Shown here: positions 14,456-23,261 of the stretch, in pieces
How the letters are laid out: the number at the start of each line of letters is the position of its first letter
Position numbering within the stretch: position 1 is the first letter of the stretch
NCBI GenBank assembly: GCA_017475265.1
Contig: JAFVFY010000001.1
Location: forward strand, 28,825 to 92,824
DNA length: 64,000 nucleotides
Origin: Prevotella sp.
GTDB lineage: Bacteria > Bacteroidota > Bacteroidia > Bacteroidales > Bacteroidaceae
Direction: 5' to 3'
Translations under genes and position numbers: made by a program
The notes under the pieces: generated by a model
The model's input: only the letters and a program-made list of their open reading frames with translations
Databases searched by the model: none
Told to the model about the DNA's origin: nothing

Positions 14456-17400
14456 CCCTTTCTGTTCGCCACAGGGCGGCCATCAACCATGAGGGTGAGG
14501 CCTACGCCCTGATGGTAGTGCTGGCCATCCTCGTCCCAAATGATAGTGATGATGTGACCGCGATAGCTGATGCCGTCGAGGCAGAAATAAGGCCAAGTAT
14601 CCTTTGGCATGAGCGGGTTAATGACGATGCTGCCGTCAATCTGGGGACGGAGGCCGCAGATGCCGGTAATGATGAGGTCGTTGTAAGTGGAGTGGTTGTA
14701 GTAGCGGCTGCGCTCTCGGTCACCCATAAGCCAGGCGCCGGTCTTCTCGTCTAGGTATTCGCCGATGTAGGGGCGGCCACGATGGTGCTGACTCTCGGTG
14801 TAGAGCTGCATCTGGCGGAAGAACACGGAGTCGCGAATAATAGGATACGGATAGTTGTTCATATAGTTAGCCAGCGCCGTCAGCGTCTGACTTGTAGCGA
14901 AGGGCCAGATGGCTCCGTCCCATTCACACTTACCCACGCCGTGGGAACGGAACTCCGGGTGACGGCGCTCAGCTGTGGTGAGGCCGTAAGGGGCAGAAAA
15001 GCCTTGTTCGTCTTTTATTTGAAGCCATGCTTCATCATGAATGATGTCTTGGCGGTAAGAAACCATATATAATAAAGAATCATTTGCCGGCAGGTTAAAG
15101 TACCATGGAATAAAGCCGATGGCCTCGCGTACCTGTGCCAAAGTATCGCCACGCAGGGTCTCGTAGAACTGGTGCTTCTTGTTCCATAGTTTGGTCTCGA
15201 TGAGGTTGCGCAACGTGTCAGCCTTTTGCTCATAGAGGCGGGCCTTATCAGTCTCTCCAGTCAAAGTGTTGATAAAGGCGAGTGCCTCGGCGTTGCCATA
15301 CATATAGCTGTTGATGGTGGGACGGGCGTATTGTTTCTTTCGACCGCCGCTGATGCTCTCCTCCATGCCGTCCTGCACGTCACCCTGCCAGTAGAGACCC
15401 GAGGGCAGACGGTTGGTGCGCTCCCAGCGTTCGTACTCCTCTTCGAGACGGGGTTTTAAGGAGAGAAGGAAAGCGGTATCGCCCTCCACCTTGAAGAGTT
15501 CCTGCACGGCATAGGGGTTCCAAGAGGAGAACTTGTTCATCTTCGTCATGGGCTGGCCGTCGTTGCCGAAGTACCAGGTGCGGAGAATCTGGTGGAGGTA
15601 GGTGGTGTCGCGCAGCCAACGGCTCTCCATGATGTGGTGACCGATGGCACAGGCGATAAGGTTGTACTTGTCCGCGTAGCTACGGTCGACAAGGAACTCG
15701 GTCATGCCATAGCCCACAGGCGTACGCTTGATGTGCTTGCGCAACGTCCACCAGCGGTAGTAGTACATCTCGCGCATCTGCTCGTCGGGACAGTCGAAGA
15801 GGGGAATGTTCTCACGCATCCACTCAGCGGCCTGGGAGTTGGGGATGGTGGTGACGATGTTCTCGTCCTCCATGGAGTTGAAGCGGGAGACGTAGTGGGA
15901 AATGAGAACCTCACCCCCACCCCCTCTCCCAAGGAGAGGGGCGTAGTTACCTTTATCTCCGTCTTGGCTACAGACATTGGCCAGAGAGAACCTGGCCAGG
16001 CGACCGATGGTGTCGGCAAGGGGCTGGTCGAAAAGCTGGTCGGCGGGGGTGTCGGTATTTGGTTCTTTAAAGAGCGGGCCAGTGCGGAAGACGAGGCGCG
16101 AGATGCTCTCCACAGGGGTGTCAAACTGGCGGGTGCATTTCCCGGCGTCAGAACCGCCGGGCACAGTAACAATATAGACGGCGCGGTGCAGCTCGCAGGA
16201 GAGCTTTGCGGTGATGTGATAGGTCACGCCCGGCTCGTACTTCTTGAGCAGAGTGCCGTAGCGGGCACCGCCTTTTACGCGGATGGCTCCCGTGCTATCG
16301 GCAACGATACGTGAACAGACGGTGCCGACATCATCGACGAACTCGATGTCAAGCTCACCATGGTCAGCTTGGTCAAAACGGAGGTCAAACTCTACCTGCA
16401 GCTCCTTCGTGTTGGGGATAATGCGCTCGACCTTAGCATAATCATAAGGGTCGCTGTCGCTGAGGGTAAGCCATTGTCCGTCGAGGGCGACGGGAGCGAG
16501 GAGGGGTGAATAGATGTTCCAGTCGGTCATGTCGGCGAGCTTCGCGTATTGCGTGAACGAGCCGCTGGCATGAGTAGTGGCATCGAGACGCACGGGCACG
16601 GGAATGAGGGAGACCCAGATATCCTCCTTGTTGTTGCTGTAGGTGACCCAGAAAGGAGCCCCCCCTTCGGCCCCCGAGGGGGCTTCAATTCCTCGCACAT
16701 ACTGCGGGCCGTAACTCTTGTACTGGCCTCCATGGCGTAGGGGTGTCACCTCACCGTTGATAAGCGAGAGGGTGGTATAGTCGAGACCGTCGGCAGAGAG
16801 GCTGATGGCCAAGGGCCAGCGGTACTCCGAGGGATTATAGACAGTGGCGTATGTGCCGTCGCTTAGGCGCTGCCCCCAGATCTTTGCATTGCTGTTGACG
16901 AAGCCGGGAGCACGGTCGCAGCCCAGTTTGCCGTCAACATTGGTCAGTCGCCAGGTGTTGCCACCGTCTGTGGAAAGACTCGTTACAGCGTGCTTCCACA
17001 GCGCCACCTTTCGCCCATCGGACAGGGTGTAGCCGCAGAAGGCTTTGTAGGGCTTGTCGAGGGGGATGAGCGGGTCGTTACGGTCGGCCTCCTCCACCCA
17101 TTGCATGCGCTGCATGGGGTCGGCGAGCATCTGTTCGACAGCCTTCACCAAGGCTTTGTCCTTGCTTTTCTTATAGTAGGGGTAGATGGTATTCTTCTCG
17201 GAGAAACCGTGGTTGTAGTAAATAAAGTAAATAGGGCCAAGGGTACCGTCCTCGAAGACACGACGCACCACGCGGCCGATACCGTTACCGTCGTTGGGAT
17301 CATCCTTCATGGTAAGACAGATGCCGTAGTTGCCAGTAGCGAGAAGGATGCCAGAATCTCTAGAAGAGACATACCAGCCGACGCGCTGATGCATGACAGC

Positions 17401-18768
17401 CTTGAGATTATGGGCAGGGGGGAAGTCCTTGCCCTCCTTCGTCCAGCCTTCAGGGACGGGATATTCGGGGAATAGTTCGGTGGGGGAAGACCAGGTGTAG
17501 CCGTCAGTCGATATCTGGAACATGGTCTTGCCGGGAGCTTCATGTTCATGACGTGGGTCGGTGAGATAGTGCAGCCAGAAACGGCCCTGCCAGTAGGCAA
17601 GCATGGGCTGGTGGTTATAGGTCCAGTAGTTGGCAACGCCTCCGAGCGTTGCATCCTCGGAGCTGGCACGCTGGGAAGCGTGCCCTACTACGGTGCCGCC
17701 GCGCATGGTCTGGATGGTATGCACACCGACCACAGGCTTCAAACCTCCATCGTGACGCTCGGAGCGGGCAATGGTCTTGCCGCTGTAGTGAACGACATCG
17801 CGGTTATATTTGATAAGACCCCCCACTAGTTCTTCAGGAGCCATGAATACCGTACCGTGCTTATGACCCACGGGAAAGGATACGGCCCCAGTCTGGTCCT
17901 GGAAGGTTTTGAAATCCTTGGTGCGATGGGCACCATAGATTTTATGCTGATAGGAATCGTAATAGATATACCACCACTCCCCTACCCTAGCCGTCGATGG
18001 ACCCTCAGTGAAGTTCTCCGTAAACGGTTCGGAGGCTTCGCTCCACGGACCGTAGGGCGACGAGGCGAAAGCCACCTTGATGTTGCGCATAGGGCGGGTG
18101 TTATCCTTAAGCACCATGACGTAATAGGCCACGCTTCCCAGCGTGGCAACTTTGGTATCGACACGCTGGGAAGCGTGCCCTACTACTTTCACCAGGGTGG
18201 CGTCGATGACCGAGAATCCTGGATTATAGAAGAGCTGCGCCTTCGAGAACTTCTGGAAGTCCTTCGTCGTCATGTAATAGAGGCGGTGATTGTTCTTATG
18301 GTCTTCCTGTCCGTCGGGAAAACGACCAGGGATGCAGGAGGCCCAAATGATGAGGAACTGCCGCTTCACATCGTCGTAGAACAGTTCCGGCGCCCAAGTG
18401 TTCACCGTCGTGGTGTCCATACCCGTAGGTATAAACCGCTGTTTACTCCAATGAATGAGATCTTTCGATGACGAGTAGCCGACCCCCCGGTCGCCCCTCC
18501 ACGATGAAGTCCACACAAGATGGAACGTGCCGTCGGGGCCGCGCACAATGGACGGGTCGCGCATCACCTTCTGCTGCCCCACTTCCGGACGGAGGAAAAC
18601 GCCCGTGATGCTGTCCCACCGAAGCCCGTCATGGCTGTAGATGAACCGCAGTCCCTCAGTAGCCGGCTCGTGGAAGGACGTGGAGACATAAATGTCTTTC
18701 GCCTCCATGGAAAGGCAGCTCCACGCAAGCAGCAGGAGCAGGAGGCAGCATTTCAGGTAGTAGTTCAT
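14386..18768 (-). CDS. 1460-residue multi-domain glycosidase: GH43-like propeller, sialidase-like propeller, six-hairpin domain
   Basis: An exported protein (signal peptide ~1-23). Residues ~25-340 look like a five-bladed GH43-type propeller (MRDPSIVRGPDGTFHLVWTS; TWAPELFYDD), with the Asp of MRDPS and a later Glu-rich blade. Residues ~350-760 contain BNR/sialidase-like repeats (LSTDGGNTWRL; ISLSADGLDYTTL). Residues ~760-930 form a jelly-roll-like domain (LQVEFDLRFDQADHGELDIE). From ~975 a six-hairpin (alpha/alpha)6 glycosidase domain of the MGH1/GH63-like type follows (FSSWNPYAVQELF; KCEWDGAIWPFATSQT; TYNDLIITGICGL). Four palindromic insertions are translated within it, at ~195, ~360, ~695 and ~945. 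It lies 28 bases after pafA and is probably co-transcribed. The pectin context is inferred; the substrate is unknown. Confidence 0.75.
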   Translation of the reverse strand: MNYYLKCCLLLLLLAWSCLSMEAKDIYVSTSFHEPATEGLRFIYSHDGLRWDSITGVFLRPEVGQQKVMRDPSIVRGPDGTFHLVWTSSWRGDRGVGYSSSKDLIHWSKQRFIPTGMDTTTVNTWAPELFYDDVKRQFLIIWASCIPGRFPDGQEDHKNNHRLYYMTTKDFQKFSKAQLFYNPGFSVIDATLVKVVGHASQRVDTKVATLGSVAYYVMVLKDNTRPMRNIKVAFASSPYGPWSEASEPFTENFTEGPSTARVGEWWYIYYDSYQHKIYGAHRTKDFKTFQDQTGAVSFPVGHKHGTVFMAPEELVGGLIKYNRDVVHYSGKTIARSERHDGGLKPVVGVHTIQTMRGGTVVGHASQRASSEDATLGGVANYWTYNHQPMLAYWQGRFWLHYLTDPRHEHEAPGKTMFQISTDGYTWSSPTELFPEYPVPEGWTKEGKDFPPAHNLKAVMHQRVGWYVSSRDSGILLATGNYGICLTMKDDPNDGNGIGRVVRRVFEDGTLGPIYFIYYNHGFSEKNTIYPYYKKSKDKALVKAVEQMLADPMQRMQWVEEADRNDPLIPLDKPYKAFCGYTLSDGRKVALWKHAVTSLSTDGGNTWRLTNVDGKLGCDRAPGFVNSNAKIWGQRLSDGTYATVYNPSEYRWPLAISLSADGLDYTTLSLINGEVTPLRHGGQYKSYGPQYVRGIEAPSGAEGGAPFWVTYSNNKEDIWVSLIPVPVRLDATTHASGSFTQYAKLADMTDWNIYSPLLAPVALDGQWLTLSDSDPYDYAKVERIIPNTKELQVEFDLRFDQADHGELDIEFVDDVGTVCSRIVADSTGAIRVKGGARYGTLLKKYEPGVTYHITAKLSCELHRAVYIVTVPGGSDAGKCTRQFDTPVESISRLVFRTGPLFKEPNTDTPADQLFDQPLADTIGRLARFSLANVCSQDGDKGNYAPLLGRGGGGEVLISHYVSRFNSMEDENIVTTIPNSQAAEWMRENIPLFDCPDEQMREMYYYRWWTLRKHIKRTPVGYGMTEFLVDRSYADKYNLIACAIGHHIMESRWLRDTTYLHQILRTWYFGNDGQPMTKMNKFSSWNPYAVQELFKVEGDTAFLLSLKPRLEEEYERWERTNRLPSGLYWQGDVQDGMEESISGGRKKQYARPTINSYMYGNAEALAFINTLTGETDKARLYEQKADTLRNLIETKLWNKKHQFYETLRGDTLAQVREAIGFIPWYFNLPANDSLLYMVSYRQDIIHDEAWLQIKDEQGFSAPYGLTTAERRHPEFRSHGVGKCEWDGAIWPFATSQTLTALANYMNNYPYPIIRDSVFFRQMQLYTESQHHRGRPYIGEYLDEKTGAWLMGDRERSRYYNHSTYNDLIITGICGLRPQIDGSIVINPLMPKDTWPYFCLDGISYRGHIITIIWDEDGQHYHQGVGLTLMVDGRPVANRKGLGVITLTRDNVITKSRDSVITY
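15907..15945. repeat. Family C element inside the 1460-residue gene
   Basis: CCCTCTCC-CAA-GGAGAGGG hairpin beside CACCCCCACC. On the minus strand it is read as YAPLLGRGGGGEV. The complementary reading (TPTPSPKERG) is a familiar spurious peptide in Bacteroidota databases. Confidence 0.65.
16657..16685. repeat. Family D palindrome inside the 1460-residue gene
   Basis: AGCCCCC on the left and GGGGGCT on the right enclose TTCGGCCCCCGA. It is read on the minus strand as EAPSGAEGGAP. Confidence 0.55.
17626..17691. repeat. Family A palindromic element inside the 1460-residue gene (copy 2)
   Basis: Hairpins CAACGC-CTCCGA-GCGTTG and CACGCT-GGGA-AGCGTG with ends GTAGT and CTACTAC. Minus-strand reading [20 protein letters not shown]. 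Confidence 0.8.
18121..18186. repeat. Family A palindromic element inside the 1460-residue gene (copy 1, best specimen)
   Basis: 66 bp with near-perfect dyad symmetry: GTAATAGGCCACGCTTCCCA on the left mirrors GGGAAGCGTGCCCTACTAC on the right. Each half also folds on itself (CACGCT-TCCC-AGCGTG). The gene reads [20 protein letters not shown]. Confidence 0.85.
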
Positions 18769-18796
18769 CGTTCAGTTTTAGGTTGGTATCCGATTT

Positions 18797-20317
18797 CTAT
18801 TTGTCTGTAACCTCGGTGATTGCCTCGCCCGAACAAGCATTGGGCTGCTGAATGTGAAGCATCTGGCAGACAGTTGGGGCGATGTCATTGATATGCACCT
18901 CACGGCTAGTAGCGCCATGACTGACCTTCCAGCCGAAGAACAGCAGAGGTATGTGCGCGTCATAGGGGTTCCACTCGCCGTGGGTGGTATGCGTCGGTAC
19001 CGTCTTTTCCCACCAGCTGTAGTGTTCTGGTTCGGGAATAAAGACGATGTCGCCAGAGCGACGCGGATGATAACCCATCAGGACGCGGTCGAGGAGCAGC
19101 TGGGGTATTGCTGTCGTGCGGGCAGACTCATAGTCCACCGCCGTGACAATGCCGTCGTAGGCACGCAGATAATTTACTATGACATCCTTAACTTGCTGAA
19201 GGTTAAGACCCTGCTCGCCGACACTCTTATGGTCGATAAATACCCGGTAGTCCATAATGTCCATGAGGACAGGCTTCGTGCTGCCCAGTTTTTCCTTGAC
19301 ACATTCCTCGATGGACTTCTTGAGATTTTCAATATAAAGCGGTCCACCGGGCAGCCTATGCTCGTTCATGAATTTCCAATTGTGAGCTGCTCCGTGGTCG
19401 GCAGAAAGGAAAAGCAGATAGTTTCCCTGTCCCACCTGCTGGTCAAGCGCCGTGAGCAGCCGTGCGAGGTCTTTATCCAGTTCCAGGTAGGCAGCATCGG
19501 TATGCTCGCCACGTGTGCCCCATTCATGACCGATGACATCAGTCTCAGAGTAGCTTACACAGAGCATGTCCGTGGCCTCGCCGCGTCCAAGGTTCTCACC
19601 CTGCAGGGCGGCAATAGCCATGTCGGTGGTCAACGTACCGCAGAGGGGAGTGTAACCAATGCGCTCACCAGCTTTCTGCGCCTCCTTGTTCTTCGCGATG
19701 GCAGCGTTCACCTCCTTGGCATAAGCAGGCAACTCCTGCATGTAATAGGTACTGCTGACGAAGCAGAGGTTCTTCGTGTCGAGCCAATAGGCCGCGTTGG
19801 CACTATGTCCGGCAGGCAGGATGGCAGCACGGTCCTTATAGCTCACACCTACAACCTTAGAACGGAAGTCGGTGTGCAGCCTCAGCTGGTCGCCAATGGT
19901 GGTGGAAAGCATGTTGTGGGGCGAGTGCATGCCGCGCTTACTCTGTGAGCCTACGGTCTGTACAGTACTATCGGCAGTACAATAGACCTTTTGTCCGTCG
20001 ATGGTAAAACTGTTGCCACAGATGCCATGGAAGGCTGGCGTGGTGCCAGTATAGATTGACGTGTGGCCGATGGCCGTAATCGTGGGGACATAGTTGATGA
20101 GGCAATTGTTACATGAATAGCCCTGGTCTATGAGACGACGGAAGCCACCATCGGTGAACTGCTCATAGTAGCGCGAAAGGTAGTCCCAGCGCATTTGGTC
20201 AACGACGACGCCCACGACAAGACGTGGACGCTCACCAAACTGTGGCTGTGCCTGCAAACAGAGCGACAGGGTTAGGAGACAGAGGATTGTAAAATACTTT
20301 TTCATTTTATTTGACAT
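18797..20317 (-). CDS. pafA: PafA-type alkaline phosphatase
   Basis: A ~506-residue exported alkaline-phosphatase-superfamily enzyme (signal peptide in MKKYFTILCLLTLSLCLQAQ). The nucleophile Thr lies in YVPTITAIGHTS, a GNSF motif supplies the Asn, and SYKDRAAI contains the Lys and Arg characteristic of the phosphomonoesterase PafA rather than a diesterase. Metal ligands are seen in VVDQMRWD, SETDVIGHEWG and SADHGAAHN. PafA releases phosphate from many organic phosphates in the periplasm of Bacteroidota. The start is ATG 20317 or 20305; the TACTTTTG promoter box just upstream excludes longer forms. The 1460-residue gene follows 28 bases downstream. Confidence 0.92.
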   Translation of the reverse strand: MSNKMKKYFTILCLLTLSLCLQAQPQFGERPRLVVGVVVDQMRWDYLSRYYEQFTDGGFRRLIDQGYSCNNCLINYVPTITAIGHTSIYTGTTPAFHGICGNSFTIDGQKVYCTADSTVQTVGSQSKRGMHSPHNMLSTTIGDQLRLHTDFRSKVVGVSYKDRAAILPAGHSANAAYWLDTKNLCFVSSTYYMQELPAYAKEVNAAIAKNKEAQKAGERIGYTPLCGTLTTDMAIAALQGENLGRGEATDMLCVSYSETDVIGHEWGTRGEHTDAAYLELDKDLARLLTALDQQVGQGNYLLFLSADHGAAHNWKFMNEHRLPGGPLYIENLKKSIEECVKEKLGSTKPVLMDIMDYRVFIDHKSVGEQGLNLQQVKDVIVNYLRAYDGIVTAVDYESARTTAIPQLLLDRVLMGYHPRRSGDIVFIPEPEHYSWWEKTVPTHTTHGEWNPYDAHIPLLFFGWKVSHGATSREVHINDIAPTVCQMLHIQQPNACSGEAITEVTDK

Positions 20318-20336
20318 AAACCATATTATTCGACTG

Positions 20337-20344
20337 CAAAAGTA
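20337..20344 (-). promoter_or_regulatory. -7 box (TACTTTTG) of pafA
   Basis: Exact TAnnTTTG on the minus strand, 20 bases before the first plausible ATG. No clear -33 TTTG was found. Confidence 0.5.
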
Positions 20345-20440
20345 CACAATTATCTTTAATCTCTACTCTTAATTTCCCATAATTTCTTTCAAAATAAGAA
20401 AAAAGGGGGCGATTACAAAGGCTATGTGTTGAAAAATGCG

Positions 20441-20448
20441 TAATTTTG
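20441..20448 (+). promoter_or_regulatory. -7 box (TAATTTTG) for the DUF4199-glycosyltransferase run
   Basis: TAATTTTG matches TAnnTTTG in the divergent region between pafA and the rightward genes. A -33 match is weak. Confidence 0.45.
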
Positions 20449-20482
20449 CACCAAATTCGTAATTCATAATTCGTAAAAACCT

Positions 20483-21052
20483 TTGACCGCACCAGAATAT
20501 ATTCAGCTTAAAGCCTTCGCCCGCATCGACGGCGTATGGCTGTCTTTGTTGTGGATGGCTGCCTTTGGCCTCTACATTGTGGGCCTTCGCTCGCCGGGCT
20601 ATGGCTTGGCGGCAATGATTCTTGCCGTCATCACTCCGTTCTTCGTTGGTAGCCGCCTTCGTCATTTTCGCGATGAGGGGCTGGCGGGCACCATCTCGTT
20701 CCTGCGTGGGTGGGCCTACACGGTCTATGTGTTCTTCTACGGCGGGTTGCTCTTCGCCCTGGCACAGTGGGCCTATCTCACCTATTTAGACCAAGGCTAC
20801 ATGATGAGCACCATCACCGAAACCCTCTCAGTTCCAGAAACAGCCGAGGCCCTGCGGCAAATGGGCATGACGGAGACCCTTGATGAGAGCCTTGCCATGC
20901 TGGGACAGATGCGCCCCATAGACCTCTCGCTCAATATGCTTACCACTAACATCATGCTTGGCATGTTGTTGGGACTGCCCATAGCGGCGATGATTCGTAA
21001 GTCCCCTAAGTTAGGGGGAGGAGGGTCTGAACGGACTTCAGCAAACGAATAG
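20483..21052 (+). CDS. DUF4199 family membrane protein
   Basis: A 189-residue protein with about four membrane-spanning segments (residues ~18-40, ~42-60, ~75-100 and ~150-170), matching DUF4199 proteins, whose function is unknown. The start appears to be TTG 20483 (TTGACCGCACCAG); there is no in-frame ATG near it. In Bacteroidota this family usually precedes the polyprenyl-phosphate glycosyltransferase found here next. The last ~17 residues (SPKLGGGGSERTSANE) are encoded by a palindromic element that replaces or extends the natural C-terminus. Confidence 0.75.
   Translation: MTAPEYIQLKAFARIDGVWLSLLWMAAFGLYIVGLRSPGYGLAAMILAVITPFFVGSRLRHFRDEGLAGTISFLRGWAYTVYVFFYGGLLFALAQWAYLTYLDQGYMMSTITETLSVPETAEALRQMGMTETLDESLAMLGQMRPIDLSLNMLTTNIMLGMLLGLPIAAMIRKSPKLGGGGSERTSANE
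21001..21036. repeat. Family C element, left arm, at the end of the DUF4199 gene
   Basis: CCCCTAA-G-TTAGGGG hairpin followed by GGAGGAGGGTCTGAACG. It has an inverted partner at 21091-21123, so the two arms form a ~33-bp inverted repeat pair around the DUF4199 stop codon. Confidence 0.7.
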
Positions 21053-21090
21053 TATTTTTAATCAATAACGTGGGGAAAGAACTTGCAAAT

Positions 21091-21123
21091 CGTTCAGCCC
21101 CCCACCCCCTAACTTAGGGGTCA
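21091..21123. repeat. Family C element, right arm, before the glycosyltransferase gene
   Basis: CGTTCAGCCCCCCACCCC then CCCCTAA-C-TTAGGGG is the inverted counterpart of the arm at 21001-21036. It ends 7 bases before the next start codon. Confidence 0.7.
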
Positions 21124-21130
21124 TGACAAA

Positions 21131-22069
21131 ATGGACATATCAGTAGTCATACCATTATTTAATGAAGAGGAGTCCATCGCCGAGCTGTTCGACTGGATAG
21201 AACGGGTAATGGACGAGCACCAATTCACCTACGAGGTTATCTTCATCAGCGACGGCTCGACTGACCGTTCTTGGGACATCATCGAGGAGCTACACCAGCG
21301 GTCAAGTCACGTAAAGGGCATCAAGTTCCGCCGTAACTACGGCAAGAGCCCAGCCCTTTATTGCGGTTTCAAGGAGGCGCAGGGCGACGTGGTCATCACC
21401 ATGGATGCCGACCTTCAGGACTCGCCCGACGAGATTCCCGACCTTTACCGTATGATTAAGGAGGAAAAGTACGACCTCGTCTCTGGTTACAAGCAGAAAC
21501 GTTACGACCCGCTGTCGAAGACCCTACCCACAAAGCTCTTCAACGCCACGGCACGCAAGGTGAGCGGCATACAAAACCTTCACGACTTCAACTGCGGACT
21601 GAAGGCCTATCGTCGCGATGTGGTGAAGAACATCGAGGTCTATGGCGAGATGCACCGTTATATCCCCTACCTGGCCAAACAGGCGGGCTTCGCCAAGATT
21701 GGCGAGAAGGTGGTGCAGCACCAGGCTCGCAAATATGGCGAGTCGAAGTTCATGGGCTGGAACCGCTTCGTCAACGGCTACCTCGACCTGCTCACGCTGT
21801 GGTTCCTCTCGACGTTTGGTAAAAAGCCCATGCACGTGTTCGGTTTCCTCGGCTCGCTCATGTTCTTCATAGGCTTCGTGGCCACGCTCATCCTGGCCAT
21901 CGGTAAGATACTGGGCTTGCTCTGGATTACGGACTCGCCTTATTTCTACCTAGCTTTGACCACTATGATTATCGGCACACAGTTCTTCCTTACGGGATTC
22001 CTGGGCGACCTCATCAGCCGCTCGTCACCAAACCGCAACGACTACCAAATAGAGGAAGTGATAGCATGA
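21131..22069 (+). CDS. Family 2 glycosyltransferase, polyprenyl-phosphate type, membrane anchored
   Basis: A 312-residue protein like DPM1/GtrB enzymes, which transfer a sugar from a nucleotide donor to a polyprenyl phosphate at the inner membrane. The GT-A fold shows VVIPLFNEEESI, SDGSTDRSW, and the metal-binding DxD in TMDADLQDSPDE. Two C-terminal membrane spans (~228-258 and ~265-295) anchor it. The NLHDFNCGLKAYRRDV segment is typical of the family. Its stop overlaps the next ATG by 4 bases, so translation is coupled with the lipoprotein gene. Confidence 0.9.
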   Translation: MDISVVIPLFNEEESIAELFDWIERVMDEHQFTYEVIFISDGSTDRSWDIIEELHQRSSHVKGIKFRRNYGKSPALYCGFKEAQGDVVITMDADLQDSPDEIPDLYRMIKEEKYDLVSGYKQKRYDPLSKTLPTKLFNATARKVSGIQNLHDFNCGLKAYRRDVVKNIEVYGEMHRYIPYLAKQAGFAKIGEKVVQHQARKYGESKFMGWNRFVNGYLDLLTLWFLSTFGKKPMHVFGFLGSLMFFIGFVATLILAIGKILGLLWITDSPYFYLALTTMIIGTQFFLTGFLGDLISRSSPNRNDYQIEEVIA

Positions 22070-22572
22070 GAATTATACTATTGTTAGGCATATTATTTCT
22101 GGTTGCCTGTTCGAGCATCGATTGTCCGGTGAAGAACACGGTGGCGGTCTATTATGACGTGAAGCAATACGACGAGGAAGGCGAGCTAGTGACCGACACG
22201 CTGAAGGATACGCTGTGGGTGTGGTCCCGGCGCGTCGACGGCCAGGACACGCTGCTGAACCGCCTGGTTGGCAATACCCGCTTCTCGCTGCCCATCAGCT
22301 ACCAGCAGCCTGAGGACACGTTAATATTTGCCATCAGGGACACATCGCTTGTGTTTACCCTCGACACGGTGTGGCTGAGGAAGGACGACATACCCCACTT
22401 CGAGTCGGTGGACTGCGCCGCACATTTCTTCCACGAGCTGACGGGCGTGCGCTGCACCCACAACGGCATCGACTCACTGGTGCTTCACACCACCTCCGTG
22501 ACTTACGACGACGGGGTGACTAACTTACGGATATTCTTCAAGGACCGTCAGCAGGTGACACCTTATTACTAA
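22066..22572 (+). CDS. Small lipoprotein, DUF6452-like
   Basis: A 168-residue protein starting MRIILLLGILFLVACSSIDC, with a lipobox (LVAC) giving an envelope lipoprotein. The rest is beta-rich with no recognised catalytic motif. It resembles the DUF6452 family, which in Bacteroidales commonly precedes the DUF6048 outer-membrane-like protein, as it does here. Start overlaps the glycosyltransferase stop (ATGA). Confidence 0.65.
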   Translation: MRIILLLGILFLVACSSIDCPVKNTVAVYYDVKQYDEEGELVTDTLKDTLWVWSRRVDGQDTLLNRLVGNTRFSLPISYQQPEDTLIFAIRDTSLVFTLDTVWLRKDDIPHFESVDCAAHFFHELTGVRCTHNGIDSLVLHTTSVTYDDGVTNLRIFFKDRQQVTPYY

Positions 22573-22585
22573 ACCAACGACACCC

Positions 22586-23260
22586 ATGAGGATACTGAAG
22601 AATAGAATCGCCCTTTGGCTGCTCGTCCTCCTGCTACCAGCACTGCCATCCAAGGCCCAAAACCCTCTGGACCAGGAACGTGACACGCTGCCCTTCTTCC
22701 GTGGCTTCGCCGTGTCAGGAGAGATTATTGGTGCCATGCAGATGATACTTGGCGACTATGGCCAGTATGAAGCTGCCTTGCGACTGAACCTCCGCAACCG
22801 CTACTTCCCTATCTTCGAGGTAGGCTACGGTAAGGCCAGCCATGAGGATGACGTCGTGACGGGCATCTCCTACCATACGAAAGCACCCTATTTCCGCGTG
22901 GGCTGCGACTTCAACGTGGCGAAGAACAAACGCTCGTCCAACCGAGTGTATGCCGGACTACGCTATGCCTATACAAACTATAAGGTGGACATCTCCTGCC
23001 AGACTTTCCCAGACCCTACATGGAAGTGGCCCACTTCTTTCGATGTCAAGGACATTCCTTGCTGGCAGCACTGGGCAGAGGTGGTCTTCGGTGTCGATGC
23101 CCAGGTGTTCGGCCCACTGCATCTGGGGTGGAGCGTGCGCTACCGCCGCCGGCTATTCCACGAGGACGGCATAACAGGGAAGACATGGTACGTGCCGGGC
23201 TACGGGACACAGGATAGCTCCAACTTGGCCGCAACGTTTAATGTCATTGTGGACATCTAA
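22586..23260 (+). CDS. Exported beta-barrel-like protein, DUF6048-like
   Basis: A 224-residue protein with a signal peptide (PALPSKAQ near residue 24). Alternating aromatic strands (YFPIFEVGYGKAS; RVYAGLRYAYTNYKVDI; LHLGWSVRYRRRLF) suggest a small outer-membrane beta barrel. It pairs with the upstream lipoprotein, 13 bases away. Function is unknown. Confidence 0.65.
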   Translation: MRILKNRIALWLLVLLLPALPSKAQNPLDQERDTLPFFRGFAVSGEIIGAMQMILGDYGQYEAALRLNLRNRYFPIFEVGYGKASHEDDVVTGISYHTKAPYFRVGCDFNVAKNKRSSNRVYAGLRYAYTNYKVDISCQTFPDPTWKWPTSFDVKDIPCWQHWAEVVFGVDAQVFGPLHLGWSVRYRRRLFHEDGITGKTWYVPGYGTQDSSNLAATFNVIVDI

Positions 23261-23261
23261 A

